Of a DNA stretch of 64,000 bases, positions 33,492 through 41,993 are shown piece after piece. The notes below the pieces were generated by a model, which was not told the origin of the DNA, made no database searches, and saw only the letters and a list, made by a program, of their open reading frames with translations. Source of the DNA: Mycolicibacterium austroafricanum. Lineage in GTDB: Bacteria; Actinomycetota; Actinomycetes; Mycobacteriales; Mycobacteriaceae. Location: NCBI RefSeq assembly GCF_902705885.1, contig NZ_CACSIP010000023.1:123244-187243 (forward strand), written 5' to 3'. Each line of letters starts with the position of its first letter. Position 1 is the stretch's first letter. A program made the translations under genes and the position numbers.

Positions 33492-34934
33492 TCAGACGTG
33501 CTCGGTGACCGACAACGCCGCGTTGATCGCGTCCACGCGGTCCTTGGCATCGCCGAACAACATCTGGGTGTTCTCCCGGAAGAACAGCGGGTTCTGCACG
33601 CCGGCGTAACCCGACGCCATCGACCGTTTGAAGACGATGACATTGTCGGCGTTCCACACCGTGAGCACCGGCATCCCCGCGATGGGGCTGCCGGGATCCT
33701 CGGAGGCCGCCGGGTTGACGGTGTCGTTGGCGCCGATCACCAGCACGACGTTGGTGCCGTCGAAGTCGTCGTTGATCTCGTCCATCTCGAGGACGATGTC
33801 GTAGGGCACCTTGGCCTCGGCCAGAAGCACGTTCATGTGGCCGGGCAACCGTCCGGCGACGGGGTGGATGCCGAAACGGACGTCGACGCCGCGCTCACGC
33901 AGCTTGCGGGTCAGGTCGGCGACGCCGTACTGGGCCTGCGCGACGGCCATCCCGTAGCCGGGGGTGATGATCACCGAGGTGGCCGTGCTGAGCAGTTCGG
34001 CCACCCCGTCGGCGGTGATCTCGCGGTGCTCGCCGTAGTCCACATCGGACCCGCCACCGGAGCTTTCTATCCCGAAGCCGCCGGCGATGACCGAGATGAA
34101 GGACCGGTTCATCGCCTTGCACATGATGTAGGACAGGTAGGCACCGGAGGATCCGACCAGCGCGCCGGTGATGATCAGCAGGTCGTTGCCCAGCAGGAAG
34201 CCGGATGCCGCTGCGGCCCAACCGGAGTAGCTGTTGAGCATGGACACCACGACCGGCATGTCGCCGCCGCCGATCGAGGCCACCAGGTGCCAGCCGAGCA
34301 GCAGGGCCAGCACGGTGACCACCGCGAGCAACCACAGCGTGGGGTCGATCACGAACCAGACCGTGAGCGCAAAGAAGGCGAGCAGCGCGCCGACGTTGAG
34401 AATGTTCTTGCCGGGCAGCATCATCGGCGCGGAGTTGATCCGGGCGGAGAGCTTGAGGTTGGCTACGACGGACCCGGTGAAGGTCACCGCACCGATGAAG
34501 ACGCCGATGAACACCTCGGCCGAGTGGATGCCGAGCATGCCCTCCTGGGCGAGTGCCACGGCTTCCGCGCCGGCCGGATCACCCTCGACGTGCAGGTAGC
34601 CGTTCCAGCCGACCAGCACCGCGGCGAGTCCGACGAACGAGTGCAGCAGCGCGATCAATTCGGGCATACCCGTCATCTCGACGATCTTCGCCCGCCACAA
34701 CCCGATCACCGCGCCGATGACCATGGCGACGATCAGAAGCGCCAGACCCAGGGGCTCGATGTCGCGGGCGAGCGCCAGCGCGATCGTCGCGATCAGCGCG
34801 ACGGCCATCCCGGCGATACCGAAACTGCTGCCGGCCTTGGAGGTTTCGTGTTTGGACAACCCGGCCAGTGCCAGGATGAACAGCAGGGCCGCAACAACAT
34901 ACGCCGCGGTTGCGGTGTTTTCCAGCGTTAACAT
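33492..34934 (-). CDS. pntB: NAD(P) transhydrogenase subunit beta
   Basis: A 480-residue membrane protein: about eight to nine helices (domain II) followed by the soluble NADP-binding domain III, with GYGMAVAQAQY, GIHPVAGRLPGHMNVLLAEA and VLVIGANDTVNPAA. It couples proton entry to hydride transfer from NADH to NADP, supplying NADPH. It lies six bases after pntA on the same strand. In M. tuberculosis, as I recall, pntB is on the opposite strand relative to fadE2. Confidence 0.95.
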   Translation of the reverse strand: MLTLENTATAAYVVAALLFILALAGLSKHETSKAGSSFGIAGMAVALIATIALALARDIEPLGLALLIVAMVIGAVIGLWRAKIVEMTGMPELIALLHSFVGLAAVLVGWNGYLHVEGDPAGAEAVALAQEGMLGIHSAEVFIGVFIGAVTFTGSVVANLKLSARINSAPMMLPGKNILNVGALLAFFALTVWFVIDPTLWLLAVVTVLALLLGWHLVASIGGGDMPVVVSMLNSYSGWAAAASGFLLGNDLLIITGALVGSSGAYLSYIMCKAMNRSFISVIAGGFGIESSGGGSDVDYGEHREITADGVAELLSTATSVIITPGYGMAVAQAQYGVADLTRKLRERGVDVRFGIHPVAGRLPGHMNVLLAEAKVPYDIVLEMDEINDDFDGTNVVLVIGANDTVNPAASEDPGSPIAGMPVLTVWNADNVIVFKRSMASGYAGVQNPLFFRENTQMLFGDAKDRVDAINAALSVTEHV

Positions 34935-34940
34935 GGTCAG

Positions 34941-36482
34941 CTAGCTCCTCGAGAACATGGACAACATGCGGCGCGTCACCGCGAAGCCGCCGAAGACGTT
35001 GATGCTGGCGAGCAGGATCGCCACGAAAGCGATCCCGGTGATGACGTTGTCGCCGTGCCCGATCTGAAGCAGCGCGCCGACGACGATGATCCCGGAGATC
35101 GCGTTGGTCACTGACATCAGCGGGGTGTGCAGCGCGTGATGCACATTGCCGATGACGTAGTAGCCGATGACGATCGCCAGCGCGAAGACCATCAGGTGAA
35201 ACTGCAGCGCGGCCGGGGAGAGCGCGATCAGCGCGAACAGTGCCGCCGCGACGGTGAAGGCCACTCCCAGGCGGCGCCCGGTCGTCATCGGTTTCTTCGC
35301 CGGCTTCGCCTCCGGGCTTTCCTGGGCGACGGCGCCACCGGCAGCGGGAGCGGCCGACACCTGCACAGGCGGAGGCGGCCAGGTGACCTCACCGTCGCGC
35401 ACCACAGTCACCGAGCGCTGCACCACGTCATCAAAATCCAGGGTGAGCTGACCGTCCTTCTCGGGGGTCAGCAGTTTCAGCAGGTTGACCAGGTTGGTGC
35501 CGTACAGCTGCGATGCGGTGGCGGGTAGTCGGCCGGCCAGATCGGTGTAGCCGATGATCGTGACTCCGTTGTCGGTGACGACGGCCTGGTCCTTGACCGT
35601 GCCCTCGACGTTGCCGCCGTTGGCCGCCGCCATGTCGACGATGACGCTGCCGGACTTCATCGAGGCCACCATGTCGGCGGTGATGATCCGCGGCGCGGGC
35701 TTGCCGGGTATCAGCGCGGTCGTGATGATGATGTCGACATCCTTGGCCTGCTCGGCGTACAGCGCCGCTTCGCGAGCCTTGTAGTCGTCGCCCATCTCCT
35801 TGGCGTAGCCGGTGGCCGACGCCTCGGCGGCCGCAGGATCGACGGGCAGGTACTCCCCGCCGAGCGACTTGACCTGATCGGCAACCTCGGGCCGGGGGTC
35901 GGTGGCCCGCACGACCGCCCCCATACTGCCTGCCGCGCCGATTGCGGCCAGACCGGCCACACCTGCGCCGACCACCAGCACCTTGGCCGGCGGCACCTTC
36001 CCGGCCGCGGTGACCTGTCCGGTGAAGAACCGGCCGAACTGATGCGCCGCCTCGACCACGGCGCGGTAGCCGGCGATGTTGGCCATCGACGACAGCACGT
36101 CCAGCGACTGCGCGCGGGAAATCCGCGGTACCGCGTCCATCGCGAGCACCGTGATCGGGCGTGAGGACAGCTCCTCGACGAGCTCCGGCTTCAGGGCCGG
36201 CGAGATCAGGCCGATCACCGTCGCGCCGTCTCGGACCGCCGCGATCTCTGCGCTGTTCGGGGCGTTGACCTTCAGCACCACGTCTGCCGCCAACACCTGC
36301 ACGGTGGATCCGACGTCGGCGCCGGCCTCGGTGAACGCGGAGTCGGAGAAGCTCGATGCACTGCCCGCGCCGGCCTCTACGACGACGTCGTAGCCGAGCT
36401 TGATGAGTTGGCCGACCGTCTGCGGGGTGGCGGCCACACGCGTTTCGCCAGGCAGCGACTCTTTCGGTATCCCGATGATCAT
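34941..36482 (-). CDS. pntA: NAD(P) transhydrogenase subunit alpha, single-chain form
   Basis: A 513-residue protein joining the NAD-binding domain I (residues 1 to about 370; KVLVVGAGVAGLAAIGAAGS is the nucleotide site) to four membrane helices of domain II (about 405-505) through a Pro/Ala-rich linker. This is the E. coli-like fused arrangement. As I recall, M. tuberculosis splits it into PntAa and PntAb. The gap upstream (36483-36760) is divergent and should hold the promoters of this operon and of the zinc-ribbon gene; I see no certain motif in it. Confidence 0.94.
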   Translation of the reverse strand: MIIGIPKESLPGETRVAATPQTVGQLIKLGYDVVVEAGAGSASSFSDSAFTEAGADVGSTVQVLAADVVLKVNAPNSAEIAAVRDGATVIGLISPALKPELVEELSSRPITVLAMDAVPRISRAQSLDVLSSMANIAGYRAVVEAAHQFGRFFTGQVTAAGKVPPAKVLVVGAGVAGLAAIGAAGSMGAVVRATDPRPEVADQVKSLGGEYLPVDPAAAEASATGYAKEMGDDYKAREAALYAEQAKDVDIIITTALIPGKPAPRIITADMVASMKSGSVIVDMAAANGGNVEGTVKDQAVVTDNGVTIIGYTDLAGRLPATASQLYGTNLVNLLKLLTPEKDGQLTLDFDDVVQRSVTVVRDGEVTWPPPPVQVSAAPAAGGAVAQESPEAKPAKKPMTTGRRLGVAFTVAAALFALIALSPAALQFHLMVFALAIVIGYYVIGNVHHALHTPLMSVTNAISGIIVVGALLQIGHGDNVITGIAFVAILLASINVFGGFAVTRRMLSMFSRS

Positions 36483-36760
36483 CGATATCGATCCGATCTA
36501 GGCTTCGCTCACGGTGCAGTCGGACGCACGGGGGCGCCCCGACACAGCTCGTCGTTGGACGGGTGGAATACGTCAGTGTAAGAGTTCGCCGGACTCGCGG
36601 TAACGCCTGTACGACGCGAGCCGCGCTGGACGTGACGGATCGGGGTGGATGGTAACGGCAGTCAAGACTGAACCGGTGCCGGTCTCGAAACGGCACCGAT
36701 CCGGCATCGACATTCTCCGGCGGGTAACGCGATATGCCCCGCTAGCCCCACGATGTCGGT

Positions 36761-37138
36761 ATGAGCAAGGTGGTCGAACGAGGGATCGCGCGATGCCCGC
36801 GATGCGTGTCGGTGGCGGACTACGTCTTCATCGAGACAGGGGCCGGGGGCGCCTTGCGATACGAGGTGCGTTGCCGCAAGTGCGGCGAGTGCTACGGCGA
36901 AGATTCCCGGCCGCTGATGCTGCTGCCGGTGGTCGTCGTCGCCGAACCACGCATCGAATGGCCACCCGACCGTGAACCGGTACCCGAGCGGGACTGGCGC
37001 AGCGAGGTGAGGGAACGGATGTCATCGGCGATGCGGGTGGGACGATCCGAAGTCGACGAGGTGGCCCGTCGCACCCGGACGTGGGTGCTCGAGCACCGGG
37101 CGAGGCGCAGTGCCCGGGTGGATCAGACCGGCGGGTAG
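36761..37138 (+). CDS. Putative zinc-ribbon protein
   Basis: A 125-residue protein whose first half has two CxxC pairs (CPRC near residues 12-15, and CRKCGEC near 38-44), consistent with a zinc ribbon. The second half is highly charged and Arg/Glu-rich. I do not recognise a family. ATG 36761 is the first plausible start. Its last 16 bases overlap the end of the small convergent gene at 37123-37233. Confidence 0.6.
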   Translation: MSKVVERGIARCPRCVSVADYVFIETGAGGALRYEVRCRKCGECYGEDSRPLMLLPVVVVAEPRIEWPPDREPVPERDWRSEVRERMSSAMRVGRSEVDEVARRTRTWVLEHRARRSARVDQTGG

Positions 37139-37233
37139 GCGGGTGGCGGGTACACCCCGCGCAGGATCCACGCGAACCAGTTGATGCCGTACTCCAACTC
37201 GTCGCTTGCGTCGTAATCGGGATTGGGGTCCAC
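37123..37233 (-). CDS. 36-residue conserved-looking small protein
   Basis: A gene too short for usual ORF lists. GTG 37233 is preceded by an excellent ribosome site (GGGAGG, seven bases before). The product begins MDPNPDYDASDELEYG and ends in a tryptophan- and proline-rich tail (NWFAWILRGVYPPPAYPPV). The ordered composition (acidic head, WFxW core, PPP tail) does not look like random frame. I recall a small gene (Rv0157A) annotated in the same neighbourhood in M. tuberculosis but cannot confirm that it is the same. It may be a short membrane-associated peptide. Confidence 0.65.
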   Translation of the reverse strand: MDPNPDYDASDELEYGINWFAWILRGVYPPPAYPPV

Positions 37234-37308
37234 CGCGATACCTCCCAGTTGTCTGGCTGGAGTCTAGACCGGCTGCGCCCGCGACAACATAGCAACGGCC
37301 TACACTGC

Positions 37309-37322
37309 ACCAACCAGTTAGT
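37309..37322. promoter_or_regulatory. Candidate TetR operator
   Basis: ACCAACCAGTTAGT pairs with itself at five of seven positions and resembles half of the 18-base palindrome at 23564-23581. It lies 41 bases before the TetR start at 37364. Confidence 0.3.
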
Positions 37323-37363
37323 CGACCCCGGAGTGGTCCGGGGCCTGCCTATAGTGAGTCGCC

Positions 37364-38011
37364 ATGTCTGAAGCTGTCACCACCAACGGGATGTCGCGGC
37401 GCGAGGAGTTGTTGGCGGTCGCCACCAAGTTGTTCGCCGCGCGCGGCTACCACGGCACCCGAATGGACGACGTGGCAGAAGCGGTCGGCCTGAACAAGGC
37501 CACGGTGTACCACTACTACGCCAGCAAGGCCCTGATCCTCTACGACATCTACAAGGGCGCCGCGGACTTCACCGTCGACGCGCTGCACGACGACCCGACG
37601 GCGTCGGCCCGGGAGACCATCTACCACTTCACCCGGCGCCTGCTCGTCGGCATCGCGAGCAACATCGAACGCGCTGCGGTGTATTTCCAGGAGGGCCCCT
37701 ACATCACCGAGTGGTTCACCGAGGAGCAGGTGGAGTACATCCGGGAGAAGGAAGCGCAGGTCTACGAGCACGTCCGTGACGTGATCGACCGCGGGATCGC
37801 CAGCGGCGAGTTCTATGACTGCGACTCACACGTGCTCGCCCTGGGATACATCGGCATGACCCTCGGTTCCTATCGGTGGCTGCGGCCGCACGGCCGGCGC
37901 ACCGCACAGGAGATCGCCGTCGAGTTCAGCACCGCGCTGCTGCGCGGCCTGATCCGCGACGATTCGGTGCGGCAGAGCGCGCCCCTCGGGGTCGACGTCG
38001 CCGCCACCTGA
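37364..38011 (+). CDS. TetR-family regulator (Rv0158-like)
   Basis: A 215-residue TetR regulator, with helix-turn-helix RMDDVAEAVGLNKATVYHYYASK near residues 28-50 and a C-terminal domain of the fatty-acid/acyl-CoA-regulator type (IASNIERAAVYFQEG). The position next to pnt and upstream of TB18.5/mce1R matches Rv0158 as I remember it. The ligand and target are unknown; an operator-like sequence lies just upstream. Confidence 0.88.
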   Translation: MSEAVTTNGMSRREELLAVATKLFAARGYHGTRMDDVAEAVGLNKATVYHYYASKALILYDIYKGAADFTVDALHDDPTASARETIYHFTRRLLVGIASNIERAAVYFQEGPYITEWFTEEQVEYIREKEAQVYEHVRDVIDRGIASGEFYDCDSHVLALGYIGMTLGSYRWLRPHGRRTAQEIAVEFSTALLRGLIRDDSVRQSAPLGVDVAAT

Positions 38012-38051
38012 GGCGGGCAAGAACAACTACAGAACCGGGTACCCAGCCCCG

Positions 38052-38777
38052 ATGACGATCCGCATCGGAACCTCCGGCTGGTCGTACCGTGACTGGGTCG
38101 GGGTGCTCTACGAACCGGGGCTGCCGGCGTCGCGGTGGCTGCAGCGCTACGCCACCGAGTTCGGCACCGTCGAACTCAACGGCAGCTTCTACCGATGGCC
38201 GCGCGACGGCGGGTTCGCCCGGTGGCGCGACCAACTGCCACCGGGTTTCACGATGTCGGTGAAGGCGGCCCGCGGCCTCACCCATGCGCGCCGACTGAAG
38301 TCCCCGCAGGTGTGGATCGAACGGTTGGAGCGCGGGTGGGCCGAACTCGGCGACCGTAGCGGCGTGATGCTGGTGCAACTGCATCCCGCCCACGAACGCG
38401 ACGACGCGGTGCTCGATCAGTTCCTCGGCGCGATGCCGGGACACATCCCCGTCGCGGTCGAGTTCCGCCACCCGTCCTGGGATCACCCGGCGGTTTATGA
38501 CGTGCTTGAAGACCACGGAGCCGCGTACGTCGTGATGAGCGGTGCCGGGTTGCCCTGCATCCTCAAGGCGACGACGACGTTCGTGTACGTGCGACTGCAC
38601 GGGCCCGACCCGGACGCGCTCTACGGCGGCTCGTACAGCCCGGACGATCTTCGGTGGTGGGCCGAGCGGATCCGGGAGTGGGACGCCCAGGGCCGGGATG
38701 TGCTGTTGTACTTCAACAACGACGGCGGAGGCAATGCCGTCCGCAATGCCCGGGATCTGCTCGGTATGCTCGGCTGA
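38052..38777 (+). CDS. DUF72 (YecE-like) protein
   Basis: A 241-residue TIM-barrel-like protein of the DUF72 family. The N-terminus RIGTSGWSYRDW, then FNS-like ELNGSFYRWP, the VEFRHPSW segment and the final VLLYFNNDGGGNAVRNA are family hallmarks. No biochemical role is settled. Its stop overlaps the start of the next gene (TGATG). Confidence 0.9.
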   Translation: MTIRIGTSGWSYRDWVGVLYEPGLPASRWLQRYATEFGTVELNGSFYRWPRDGGFARWRDQLPPGFTMSVKAARGLTHARRLKSPQVWIERLERGWAELGDRSGVMLVQLHPAHERDDAVLDQFLGAMPGHIPVAVEFRHPSWDHPAVYDVLEDHGAAYVVMSGAGLPCILKATTTFVYVRLHGPDPDALYGGSYSPDDLRWWAERIREWDAQGRDVLLYFNNDGGGNAVRNARDLLGMLG

Positions 38778-39217
38778 TGCCTCTGGTGAGCAAAACGGTC
38801 GAAGTAGCAGCCGCCGCCGAGTCGATCATGGCGATCGTTGCCGACTTCGGGAGTTACCCGCAGTGGAACGAGGAGATCAACGGCTGCTGGGTGCTGGCCC
38901 GCTACGACGACGGCCGGCCCAGTCAGCTGCGGCTCGACGTGACCGTGTTGGGGCAGGCGGGCACGTTCATCTCCGCCGTGTACTACCCCGGCGAGAATCA
39001 GATCTTCACGGTGCTGCAGCAGGGCGACCACTTCGACAAGCAGGAACAGAAGTTCTCGGTGGTGGCCACGGGCCCCACCTCGTTGCTGACCGTCGACCTC
39101 GAAGTCGAGACCAAACTGCCGATCCCCGCGCCGATGGTCAAGAAGGCCATCGGCGACACCCTGGACTACCTGGCCAATAACCTCAAGACACGCGCCGAGC
39201 AGCTCGCGGCGACGTAA
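38777..39217 (+). CDS. SRPBCC-family protein (TB18.5-like, Rv0164)
   Basis: A 146-residue START/SRPBCC-fold protein: N-terminal strand VSKTVEVAAAAESIMAIVADF, then YPQWNEEI and a long C-terminal helix. This fold binds hydrophobic ligands in a cavity. It sits between the DUF72 gene and mce1R, as Rv0164 does near Rv0165c in M. tuberculosis. It may bind a lipid, but this is inferred from the fold only. Confidence 0.88.
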   Translation: MPLVSKTVEVAAAAESIMAIVADFGSYPQWNEEINGCWVLARYDDGRPSQLRLDVTVLGQAGTFISAVYYPGENQIFTVLQQGDHFDKQEQKFSVVATGPTSLLTVDLEVETKLPIPAPMVKKAIGDTLDYLANNLKTRAEQLAAT

Positions 39218-39238
39218 CCCTGACCCGTCAGCGCCCTC

Positions 39239-40015
39239 TCAGTCCCACAGCCCGGCCTGGTCCAGCCAGGCGATCAGCCGCGTCGCGGCGTCGGTGAACT
39301 GGCTCCTCGTCAGCGCGACGACGGAGTTCGCGTCCCGGCGGCGCAGCGCGTCGATCAGCTGCGCATGCCCGGCGACGGCGCCGGCACCCCAGCTCCGATC
39401 GGTCGCGAAGACCTGCGGGGGCAGATAGCGCGCCGTGTGCAGCAGGAACCACGCGAGCTTGACCCGTCCGCTGGACCCGTTGAAGGTCCAGTGGAACGCG
39501 AGCTCGGCGCGGGCGATCTCGTCGGGATCGCGGAGTTCGACCGCGACGGCCAGCCGGTTGTTGAGCCGCTCGAGTTCGTCGATGTCGTGATCGGTGATGC
39601 GCTCCGTGGCGGTGGCCGCCAGCTCCGCGGCGATTGTCGACTGCAACCAGAAGATGTCCTCGACATCGGTGCGGGTCAGCGGCACCACCCGATGGCCACG
39701 GTGCGGCTCCAGCTCGACCATGCCCTCACCCCGCAGCGTGCGCAGGGCCTCGCGCACCGGCGTGATGCTGACCCCCAGGCGCGCCGCGGTCTCGTCGAGA
39801 CGGACGAAGGTGTCCGGTCGCAGCGCACCGGTCATGATCTCGGCCCGCAGCCGGGTCACCACCTCGTCGGAAAGCTGTTCGCGCCGCACCGTTCCAGCCG
39901 GTCCGGGACGGGCAGGGGCGTTCAATTCTGCGGCCCTTCCCGCTAGTTGTGACGAGGGCGCGCAAGAGGTTGTCTCGACGCGGCCGGGGCCATAGTGTGA
40001 CCGAGGCAACACCAT
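39239..40015 (-). CDS. mce1R: GntR-family repressor Mce1R
   Basis: A 258-residue FCD-type GntR regulator. The winged helix spans residues about 45-110 (LRPDTFVRLDETAARLGVSITPVREALRTL) and the helical ligand domain follows. In M. tuberculosis Mce1R represses the mce1 operon and responds to fatty acids. It is divergent from fadD5, as expected. ATG 40015 gives a length close to the known protein but overlaps the possible fadD5 ATG 40014 on the other strand; GTG 39889 (216 residues) is the alternative. Confidence 0.92.
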   Translation of the reverse strand: MVLPRSHYGPGRVETTSCAPSSQLAGRAAELNAPARPGPAGTVRREQLSDEVVTRLRAEIMTGALRPDTFVRLDETAARLGVSITPVREALRTLRGEGMVELEPHRGHRVVPLTRTDVEDIFWLQSTIAAELAATATERITDHDIDELERLNNRLAVAVELRDPDEIARAELAFHWTFNGSSGRVKLAWFLLHTARYLPPQVFATDRSWGAGAVAGHAQLIDALRRRDANSVVALTRSQFTDAATRLIAWLDQAGLWD

Positions 40016-40016
40016 G

Positions 40017-40026
40017 TTTGATCAAA
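40017..40026. promoter_or_regulatory. Candidate Mce1R operator, TTTGATCAAA
   Basis: A perfect 10-base palindrome, A/T-rich in a very G+C-rich gap between mce1R and fadD5, 51 bases before the preferred fadD5 start. The position is right for autoregulation and operon control. Confidence 0.4.
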
Positions 40027-40076
40027 TATCAGCCTCCCGCAACCCTGGGTTGCGCAGAGATGGAGAGAACACGACG

Positions 40077-41780
40077 TTGACCGCTCTACCCGGCCCGTCT
40101 GTACCCGGCCCGTCGGGCCCGGTGCCTGAGCAGCCCTACCTGGCGCGTCGCCAGAACTGGACCAACCAGCTCGCCCGGCACGCGTTGATGCAGCCCGACA
40201 GCGCCGCGTTGAGATTCCTCGGCCGCACCACCACCTGGCGCGAACTCGACCGCCGGGTGACCGCACTGTCGGCGGCGCTGCACCGGCGCGGCGTCGAGTT
40301 CGGGGACCGGGTCCTGATCCTGATGCTCAACCGCGCCGAGTTCATCGAGTCGGTGCTGGCGATCAACAAGCTCGGGGCGATCGCGGTGCCGGTGAACTTC
40401 CGGATGACGTCGGCGGAGATCGGCTATCTGGTCTCCGACTGTCAGGCCCGCGTCATGATCACCGAGGCGGTGCTGGCTGCCGTGGCGGCGGAGGTGCGCG
40501 ACCTGGACGCGAGCCTGGCCACGGTGATCGTCGCGGGCGGGGATGCCCAGACCGACGACGCCGATCCGGACAATGCCGCCCTGGATTACGACACGCTGCT
40601 CGCCGAGTCGGGCGCCGACCCGCCTGCCGTCGACATCCCGGACGACTCCCCCGCACTGATCATGTACACCTCGGGCACCACGGGACGCCCCAAGGGGGCC
40701 GTGCTCACCCACAACAACCTGGCCGGCCAGGCGATGACGCACCTGTTCACCAACGGTGCCGACATCAACAACGACATCGGCTTCATCGGGGTGCCGCTGT
40801 TCCACATCGCCGGGGTCGGCAACTTGATCTTCGGGCTGCTGCTCGGCCGGCCGACGGTGCTCTACCCGCTGGGAGCGTTCGATCCCGGGGAGCTGCTCGA
40901 CGTGCTCGAGTCCGAACAGGTGACCGGGATCTTCCTGGTGCCCGCCCAGTGGCAGGCCGTGTGCGCAGCCCAGCGGGCCAACCCGCGCACCCTGAAGCTG
41001 CGGACGCTGTCCTGGGGAGCCGCGCCGGCTTCGGACACCCTGCTACGGGACATGTCGCAGACCTTCCCGGGCGCGCAGATCCTGGCGGCCTTCGGCCAGA
41101 CCGAGATGTCACCGGTCACCTGCATGCTGTTGGGGGAGGACGCTCTGCCCAAGCTCGGCTCGGTGGGCAAGGTGATCCCGACGGTGTCCGCGCGGATCGT
41201 CGACGAGGACATGAACGACGTCCCGGTGGGGCAGGTCGGCGAGATCGTGTACCGGGCGCCGACCCTGATGGCGGGCTACTGGAACAACCCCGAGGCCACC
41301 GCCGAAGCCTTCGCCGGGGGCTGGTTCCACTCCGGTGACCTGGTCCGTCAGGACGACGAGGGTTACATCTGGGTGGTCGACCGTAAAAAGGACATGATCA
41401 TCTCCGGCGGTGAGAACATCTACTGCGCCGAGGTCGAGAACGTCCTGGCCGCCCACCCGGACGTTGTCGAGGTCGCGGTGATCGGCCGCGCGCACCCGCG
41501 ATGGGGGGAGGTGCCCGTTGCTGTGGTCGTCCTGCGGAGTTCGCTGGGGCCGACGAATCAGGCCGCGGCCGGTCCGGCGGACCTCGACGAGTTCCTCACC
41601 GCAAGGCTTGCCCGCTACAAACACCCCAAGGTGATCGAAGTCGTCGACGCGCTCCCCCGCAACCCCGCCGGTAAGGTCCTCAAGACGGAACTGAGATCGC
41701 GCTTCGGCGCGGAAGAGGTCATTGACGCCCGCGAAAGTTCCACTCCGCCAACGGTTTCGACTGGCGCACAAGGACATTAG
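40077..41780 (+). CDS. fadD5: Fatty-acid-CoA ligase FadD5
   Basis: An acyl-CoA/AMP-forming ligase of 567 residues. The AMP-binding P-loop is YTSGTTGRPKG, followed by FGQTE, the hinge region SGDLVRQDDEGYIWVVDRKKDMI and the C-terminal catalytic lysine in PRNPAGKVLK. It activates fatty acids, probably those brought in by Mce1 or released from mycolates. The TTG at 40077 follows GGAGAG (40062-40067); an ATG at 40014 adds 21 residues but would overlap mce1R. It heads the mce1 operon. Confidence 0.92.
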   Translation: MTALPGPSVPGPSGPVPEQPYLARRQNWTNQLARHALMQPDSAALRFLGRTTTWRELDRRVTALSAALHRRGVEFGDRVLILMLNRAEFIESVLAINKLGAIAVPVNFRMTSAEIGYLVSDCQARVMITEAVLAAVAAEVRDLDASLATVIVAGGDAQTDDADPDNAALDYDTLLAESGADPPAVDIPDDSPALIMYTSGTTGRPKGAVLTHNNLAGQAMTHLFTNGADINNDIGFIGVPLFHIAGVGNLIFGLLLGRPTVLYPLGAFDPGELLDVLESEQVTGIFLVPAQWQAVCAAQRANPRTLKLRTLSWGAAPASDTLLRDMSQTFPGAQILAAFGQTEMSPVTCMLLGEDALPKLGSVGKVIPTVSARIVDEDMNDVPVGQVGEIVYRAPTLMAGYWNNPEATAEAFAGGWFHSGDLVRQDDEGYIWVVDRKKDMIISGGENIYCAEVENVLAAHPDVVEVAVIGRAHPRWGEVPVAVVVLRSSLGPTNQAAAGPADLDEFLTARLARYKHPKVIEVVDALPRNPAGKVLKTELRSRFGAEEVIDARESSTPPTVSTGAQGH

Positions 41781-41993
41781 CGGAGAGGGGGGTTGTTTGC
41801 CAACGGTTACGTATTCAATCCCGCTGATGCGGTACGCGACGACGACGCCATCGGGTACAGTCCTGTGGTCTGTCTTACTACCGACCGGTAGGGAGGCGGT
41901 GCTCACAGGGATGGCGACCAGGCTGGAAGGGGGCGTGCGACAGGTGCTGCCGGTGCGCTACACCAGCCGTCAAAACGTCGCGGGAGCATCGCG
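41781..41993 (+). promoter_or_regulatory. fadD5-yrbE1A intergenic gap, possible internal promoter
   Basis: A 213-base gap inside an operon whose other junctions nearly all overlap or abut. I see no gene in it that looks real. It contains the palindrome CTACCGACCGGTAG at 41878-41891. I recall that a functional promoter was reported in the equivalent gap of M. tuberculosis. Confidence 0.45.
41878..41891. promoter_or_regulatory. Candidate operator, CTACCGACCGGTAG
   Basis: Six-base perfect arms around two central bases, 102 bases upstream of yrbE1A, in the gap inside the mce1 operon. The form is typical of a TetR-type site, but no partner is known. Confidence 0.4.
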
